A stretch of 64,000 nucleotides of DNA, from NCBI RefSeq assembly GCF_020176955.2, contig NZ_JAIUCZ020000015.1, forward strand, positions 124,001-188,000. The letters run 5' to 3'. Within the stretch, counting starts at the first letter, position 1; each line of letters begins with the position of its first letter. Below the pieces are notes generated by a model that saw nothing but the letters and a program-made list of their open reading frames with translations, did no database searches and had not been told where the DNA came from. The position numbers and the translations under genes were made by a program. Positions 60,292 to 64,000 of this stretch are shown here, in pieces. This DNA comes from Nocardia sp. alder85J (GTDB lineage Bacteria; Actinomycetota; Actinomycetes; Mycobacteriales; Mycobacteriaceae).

Positions 60292-62418
60292 GTGAACACC
60301 CTTTCCGTTTCCGAGCTGGCCGCTTTCAGCGACTCGGTGGACGGTGTCCTCGGCCGCATCTGGCCCGCCGCCACCGCCGCCGAACACGACACCGACCGCA
60401 CGCTCACCGACCTCTGGACCACCGCCGCCATCCAGGGCTGGACCGCACTCGGCGCGGACGGCGTCCTCGACGCCGCCATCGCCGCCACCGGCCGCCTCGG
60501 CCGGGTGGCCTGCCCATTGCCACTGATCGACACCTACATCGCACTCGCACTGTTGCGCGACAACCCGATCGCTGAACACATTTCGGACGCCATCGTCCGG
60601 CCGCTGGTCGTCGTGGCCGAGTCCGGCGCGCGCACTGTGCATTATGCCGAGGCCGCCGGGGCCGCCAGCCATGTCCTGGTCCTCGCCGACGGCGACGCCA
60701 CCCTCCGACCGATCACCGGACGCGCCACCACACCGGGCTTGGCCGCACCCGCCTGGTCCGAACTCACCCTCGGCGACGAGACGACAGCCCTGGTCAGCCC
60801 CGGCCCTCAGGCCATCGAAAAGGCCACGGCGACAATCCGGTTGGGTCTGGTGAGCCGAGCTGTCGCGGCCGCGCGGCGCAGCCTCGAGCACAGCATCGAA
60901 CACGCGAAGAACCGCGTCGCTTTCGGTAAACCGATCGGCAGCTTCCAAGCTGTCTCCCACCGCGCCGCCGACGGCGCCACCGACCTCACCGCCGCTGGAC
61001 ACCTGATCGACCAAGCGGTGGCTGCGGTGCTCGACGACCGGCCCGACGCGATCCTGGCGATCCAACTCGCGACCGCTTTCGCCGGACCCGCCGCCGTCCG
61101 AGCGCAATTCGGCGCACAGCACACCCTCGCCGCCCAGGGCTACTTCGAAGAACACGAAGCCCCTTGGCTCTTTCGCCGGGTGAACGCCGACGTCGCCAGG
61201 CTCGACTCCTTCCGGCTCGCCGCTGGTGAGGCCTCCGACACACTCATCGAAACCGGCGTCTCGCTACCGGCCTTGGCCCTGGGACCGGACGCTGAAGCGT
61301 TCCGCGCCGAGGTCCGCGCCTTCATCGGCAACTTCGACCACGACGTCGCGGTCCAGCATGCCGACGACCGCGGCGCCGAGGACATCGCCGCTGCGGCAAG
61401 CGAACGCGGCTATCTCACGATGGCCTGGCCGGCGTCCGCCGGCGGTTCGGGCGCATCGGTGGAGCGGCAGACAGTCTTCGGCGAGGAGTTCGCCTACGCC
61501 CGACTCCCCATGCACGGCAAGGCCGCCATCGACCTGCTCGGCACCGCCATCGTCCGCCACGGCACCGAGGAACAGAAACAACGACTGCTGCCGTTGATCG
61601 CTCGTGGGGATTTCCCGTTCTACCTAGGCTATTCCGAGCCCGAAACCGGCTCGGACCTTGCTGCGCTGCGAACCCGGGCGGTCCGCGACGGCGACGAGTG
61701 GATTGTCAACGGCCGCAAGATGTGGGGCACCGGCGCGCACACTGCCGAATGGGTCTGGCTCGCCGCCCGCACCGACCCCGACGCCAAACCCCCGCATGCA
61801 GGCATCACCGTGTTCCTCACCCGAATCGATCGCCCCGGCTTCGAACTCCAATGCCACCGCGCGCTGTCCGGTGAAACCTCCTGCTCCACCTTCTTCGACG
61901 ACTTCCGGATCCCGGATGCGGACCGGGTCGGCGAGATCAACGGTGGTTGGAAGGTCATCACCACCGCACTTGCGCAGGAGCGGGTCCTGATGGCCAACAG
62001 CGCCGCGGAGATCCACCGGCTGCTCGACGACCTGCTCGACGAGGTCCGCAAGGATCCCGCCGGTATCGCCGGGGCTCGCGGATCCGCGCAGCGTGCAACG
62101 ATTACCGATCTGGCCGCGCGACTGCAGGCCGCACGAGTTCTCGTCAACGCCAGCATCAAAGCGACTTCCGGCGGCGAAGGGGCCCGGTTGGAAGCGCCGA
62201 AGGCCAAGATCATCGCGAGCCAGCTTCACGAGGACTTCTGCGAGGCCGCGCTCCGAATATTCGGACCAGCCGCCGCACTCGGGGAAAACCTCCCCGGCGT
62301 CCCCGGCCGCGGTGCCTTCGAATACAACCTCCGCTACTCCATCATGCAGGTCGTCGGCGGCGGCACCATCGACATCCAGCGCAACCTCGTCGCCCGGTCA
62401 CTGGGGTTCCCCAGATGA
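60292..62418 (+). CDS. Two-domain acyl-CoA dehydrogenase (FadE34-like)
   Basis: 708 residues with two fused acyl-CoA dehydrogenase units, as in mycobacterial FadE34 of cholesterol side-chain degradation. Unit 1 (about 1-320) ends with the helical domain AVAAARRSLEHSIEHAKNRV, AFGKPIGSFQAVSHRAADGA. Unit 2 (about 335-708) is more complete: GYLTMAWPASAGGSGASVE, YSEPETGSDLAALRTRAVRD, WIVNGRKMWGTGAHTAEWVW and the C-terminal GGGTIDIQRNLVARSLGFPR. FadE34 heterodomain enzymes bind FAD at the unit interface and oxidise steroid-CoA esters. GTG 60292 has AAGGA 9 bases upstream. A steroid or similar bulky acyl-CoA substrate is inferred. Confidence 0.88.
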   Translation: MNTLSVSELAAFSDSVDGVLGRIWPAATAAEHDTDRTLTDLWTTAAIQGWTALGADGVLDAAIAATGRLGRVACPLPLIDTYIALALLRDNPIAEHISDAIVRPLVVVAESGARTVHYAEAAGAASHVLVLADGDATLRPITGRATTPGLAAPAWSELTLGDETTALVSPGPQAIEKATATIRLGLVSRAVAAARRSLEHSIEHAKNRVAFGKPIGSFQAVSHRAADGATDLTAAGHLIDQAVAAVLDDRPDAILAIQLATAFAGPAAVRAQFGAQHTLAAQGYFEEHEAPWLFRRVNADVARLDSFRLAAGEASDTLIETGVSLPALALGPDAEAFRAEVRAFIGNFDHDVAVQHADDRGAEDIAAAASERGYLTMAWPASAGGSGASVERQTVFGEEFAYARLPMHGKAAIDLLGTAIVRHGTEEQKQRLLPLIARGDFPFYLGYSEPETGSDLAALRTRAVRDGDEWIVNGRKMWGTGAHTAEWVWLAARTDPDAKPPHAGITVFLTRIDRPGFELQCHRALSGETSCSTFFDDFRIPDADRVGEINGGWKVITTALAQERVLMANSAAEIHRLLDDLLDEVRKDPAGIAGARGSAQRATITDLAARLQAARVLVNASIKATSGGEGARLEAPKAKIIASQLHEDFCEAALRIFGPAAALGENLPGVPGRGAFEYNLRYSIMQVVGGGTIDIQRNLVARSLGFPR

Positions 62419-62578
62419 CACGTGCTCGAGCCTGGCGGAATGGGTGAGCTGATGCAGGACAGAAGGATTCGCGAGACCCTCCCGACTCCGTAGAAGCGGG
62501 GCAACATCTGCCCCGGACCACGCGGCCACCGGGGAGAACATCGTCGGCGGCGGTGACACCGGGGTTCCGTGGGGTCGG

Positions 62579-62720
62579 TTGCACGGTACGCTCGCCGAGC
62601 CGCTGTTCGACCGCGGCCGGGCCGGTGATCATCTCGACGTGGCCGCGGTCTTCGCGTGTACCTCTTCCGTGACGGTCTGCTCTACCGTGAGCGCGCCCAC
62701 ATCGACCTGGTTTCGCTGCG
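62579..62720 (+). pseudogene. SnoaL-like fragment with frameshift
   Basis: 62579-62650 encodes AEPLFDRGRAGDHLDVAAVF and a second frame from 62653 encodes RVYLFRDGLLYRERAHIDLV then SLREQLAAPVPA, the C-terminal strand and helix of SnoaL/NTF2 proteins. The frames do not join, and the N-terminal part is lost; only a scrap of about 110 bp precedes it after the dehydrogenase stop. Confidence 0.5.
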
Positions 62721-63097
62721 TGAGCAACTCGCGGCGCCGGTACCAGCGGTTCATCGACGCGTTCACGACCGCTTGGTTGGACCCGACCGGAGCGCGGCTG
62801 AGCGCCTTGTTCGCTGACAATGCCGCGATCCGGCATCCCGGGATGGCCGAACCCGTGCTCGGCAGGGACGCGATCGAGCGCTATTTCGACACCGTTGTCG
62901 CCGCCCGGCCGGATCTGCGGCTGCGGCCGATCGCCACCGCGACCGCCCACGACACCGTCTTCATCCACTGGCAGGCCAGCGCCGGTGAAACGTCGTGGGA
63001 GGGCATCGACCGGTTCCGGCTGCGCGGTGACCACGCCGAATACGGTGTCGCGCATTTCGACTCGGCCACTGTCCGATCCGTGCGGGCGGCGTCGTGA
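62720..63097 (+). CDS. SnoaL/NTF2-like protein
   Basis: 125 residues: RRYQRFIDAFTTAWLDPTGA, LSALFADNAAIRHPGMAEPV, GRDAIERYFDTVVAARPDLR, DTVFIHWQASAGETSWEGID. This is a full-length NTF2 fold of the polyketide-cyclase/isomerase kind. GTG 62720 fits the family start but has no strong ribosome binding site; it overlaps the end of the preceding fragment in another frame. Its stop overlaps the next gene's GTG (GTGA). It could isomerise or hydrate an intermediate of the neighbouring acyl-CoA pathway. Confidence 0.65.
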   Translation: MSNSRRRYQRFIDAFTTAWLDPTGARLSALFADNAAIRHPGMAEPVLGRDAIERYFDTVVAARPDLRLRPIATATAHDTVFIHWQASAGETSWEGIDRFRLRGDHAEYGVAHFDSATVRSVRAAS

Positions 63098-63717
63098 GTG
63101 GGGATCGCATCGCCGTCTACGGCGCCACCGGACACACCGGGCGGCTCGTCGCCACCGAACTCGCCCGCCGCAGCCACGAGTTGATCCTCAGCGGCCGCGA
63201 TACCGACCGATCGGCCGAGGTCGCGGCTACCCCCACCACCAGCGAGGTGATCGGAGCGGACCTCGACAAACCCACTAGCGATAGCGAAGTTGGCCGGTGC
63301 CGCGATCAATTGCGCGGGCCCCTACAGCCACACGGGGACCCCGCTGGCCGCGGCGGCTGTCGCCCACGGCGCGCATTACCTCGACCACGCCGCCGAACCC
63401 GCCCACACCAAACAGATCTACGATACCCACGCCGACGCCGACGTCGTGGTGATCCCCGGGATGAGTTTCTACGAGGCACTGGCCGATCTGGTCGCCGCGG
63501 AAATCGGCGGCGGGTTGACCTGATCAGCCACGCGGGTGTGGATACTTCGGAATTCGATATTCCGGCGTTCGCGGAGGCGATGACCGGCGCGGCGATGATG
63601 CACGCGTTGCTCAACCAGGCCACGGTCGGCGACAGCGTCCGCACCGATCGGGCTCGCGAGTCGATGCGAAGTCAGGTCGACCAGGCTCTGGCGATCATCG
63701 GACTGCGCCGAAAGTAG
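63094..63717 (+). pseudogene. Saccharopine dehydrogenase-like NAD(P)-binding protein, frameshifted
   Basis: RIAVYGATGHTGRLVATELA at the N-terminus is a GxxGxxG motif of the saccharopine-dehydrogenase/trans-enoyl-reductase-like family. After about residue 65 the homologous sequence (AGAAINCAGPYSHTGTPLAA, AHGAHYLDHAAEPAHTKQIY, VVVIPGMSFYEALADLVAAE) moves to another frame ending near 63523, and the first frame resumes with EFDIPAFAEAMTGAAMMHAL. A full member would have about 350 residues, so it is also shortened. Inactive relic in the decaying tail of the operon. Confidence 0.65.
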
Positions 63718-63749
63718 TTGTGACACCAGCCGTCGACGCGGGTGTCAAC
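63718..63749. terminator. Hairpin between convergent genes
   Basis: TGACACC near 63721-63727 pairs with GGTGTCA near 63741-63747, extended by GTTG/CAAC with a 2-base bulge. It separates the frameshifted oxidoreductase from the TetR gene. Confidence 0.45.
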
Positions 63750-63751
63750 AG

Positions 63752-64000
63752 CTACTGCTGGGGAAGCGGAGGCGTTGTATTCGACGTGCCGGGCCGGTAG
63801 TGCGAAAGTGCCCTTTCTACGATCGCCGGCAGGCGCTGTGCGACGGCCGTCAAATGCCCCTGGCCTGCATCCGTGATGTCCTGGTTCAGCATGGCGAGCA
63901 TAAATGTCGGGCCGAGGACATCTTCGATCACGGCGCCAGGATCAAGGCTGGGGTAATTCTCCGCTCGGGCGGTTGCCGAAATCCGGTCGCGCAGAACGAG
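63752..64000 (-). CDS. TetR family regulator, C-terminal part (5' end outside window)
   Basis: 82 visible residues and a TAG stop at 63752-63754. VLRDRISATARAENYPSLDP then GAVIEDVLGPTFMLAMLNQD is the C-terminal ligand and dimer domain of TetR_C_11-type regulators, which often carry the D-P-x-x-x-x-x-x-x-x-G-P pattern. The helix-turn-helix part lies beyond the right edge. The tail after VERALSHYRPG is Pro/Thr-rich and not conserved. Confidence 0.6.
   Translation of the reverse strand, partial: LVLRDRISATARAENYPSLDPGAVIEDVLGPTFMLAMLNQDITDAGQGHLTAVAQRLPAIVERALSHYRPGTSNTTPPLPQQ

Noticed and set aside
1..64000. Search for tRNA, rRNA, CRISPR arrays, prophage modules and an integrase or attachment site
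   Set aside because: No clover-leaf or direct-repeat/spacer pattern and no phage or integrase genes were recognised by eye. A covariance-model scan would be needed to exclude small RNAs.

Overview
The window is high-GC DNA with dense codon bias, many GTG and TTG starts, ATGA/GTGA gene overlaps and Actinobacteria-type families: conservon-like roadblock proteins, PAS-ANTAR sensors, a SigF/SigB-type sigma factor, secretory LIP-family lipase, two-domain FadE34-like acyl-CoA dehydrogenase and a ROK repressor with xylA/xylB. I read it as a chromosomal segment of a mycolic-acid actinomycete, most likely Nocardia or a close relative (Rhodococcus, Mycobacterium group). This is inference from gene content, not from a marker gene. 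No rRNA, tRNA or CRISPR array was seen.

Layout. 1-9.9 kb: the 3' end of an acyl-CoA dehydrogenase, a methyltransferase, a SRPBCC protein, a TetR/NmrA divergent pair with a 25-bp operator palindrome, a giant Ala/Glu/Val heptad-repeat protein closed by a perfect 17-bp terminator stem, a second NmrA-like protein and an NtaA/DszA-type flavin monooxygenase. 10-16.7 kb: small secreted proteins, an orphan protein, three roadblock/LC7 proteins without a GTPase, an SGNH hydrolase and a membrane acyltransferase. 16.8-21.1 kb: a TPR protein facing a HTH/NB-ARC/TPR STAND regulator. 21.4-31.5 kb: two LysR units, a secretory lipase, orphans, and an amidase/amidohydrolase pair.

31.7-40 kb: a signalling and stress block (CheY-like regulator, sigma factor, PAS-ANTAR and GAF-like proteins) flanking a translationally coupled four-gene cassette (GT2 glycosyltransferase, acyl-CoA-dehydrogenase-like protein, PIG-L deacetylase, NodS-like methyltransferase). 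The cassette looks like a small pathway for a modified amino-sugar or similar metabolite. A TPP-dependent pyruvate-oxidase-like enzyme follows.

40.4-44.2 kb: a xylose operon xylA-xylB-xylR(ROK) with an imperfect palindromic operator; xylB carries a one-base frameshift. 44.2-49.5 kb is a decay and insertion zone: gene 3' ends and fragments, a remnant IS701-like element, an intact IS701-like element (19-bp perfect inverted repeats, TTAA duplication) inserted at the remnant's own TTAA, a third transposase fragment fused to an SDR tail, a luciferase-like/SnoaL pair, and an SDR/flavoprotein breakpoint. Both IS701-like ORFs break at the same C-CCA-AAA heptamer, which suggests programmed -1 frameshifting.

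49.8-64 kb: a catalytically degenerate RibB-like protein, a methyltransferase/AraC pair, then a lipid or steroid-type acyl-CoA catabolism region: nitronate monooxygenase, two paralogous TetR regulators tail to tail, NDP-forming acyl-CoA synthetase, thiolase-enoyl-CoA hydratase fusion, a nonsense-mutated alpha/beta hydrolase, FadE34-like dehydrogenase, SnoaL proteins and a frameshifted saccharopine-dehydrogenase-like gene, ending in a partial TetR. At least ten pseudogenes or fragments show that this part of the genome is actively eroding.
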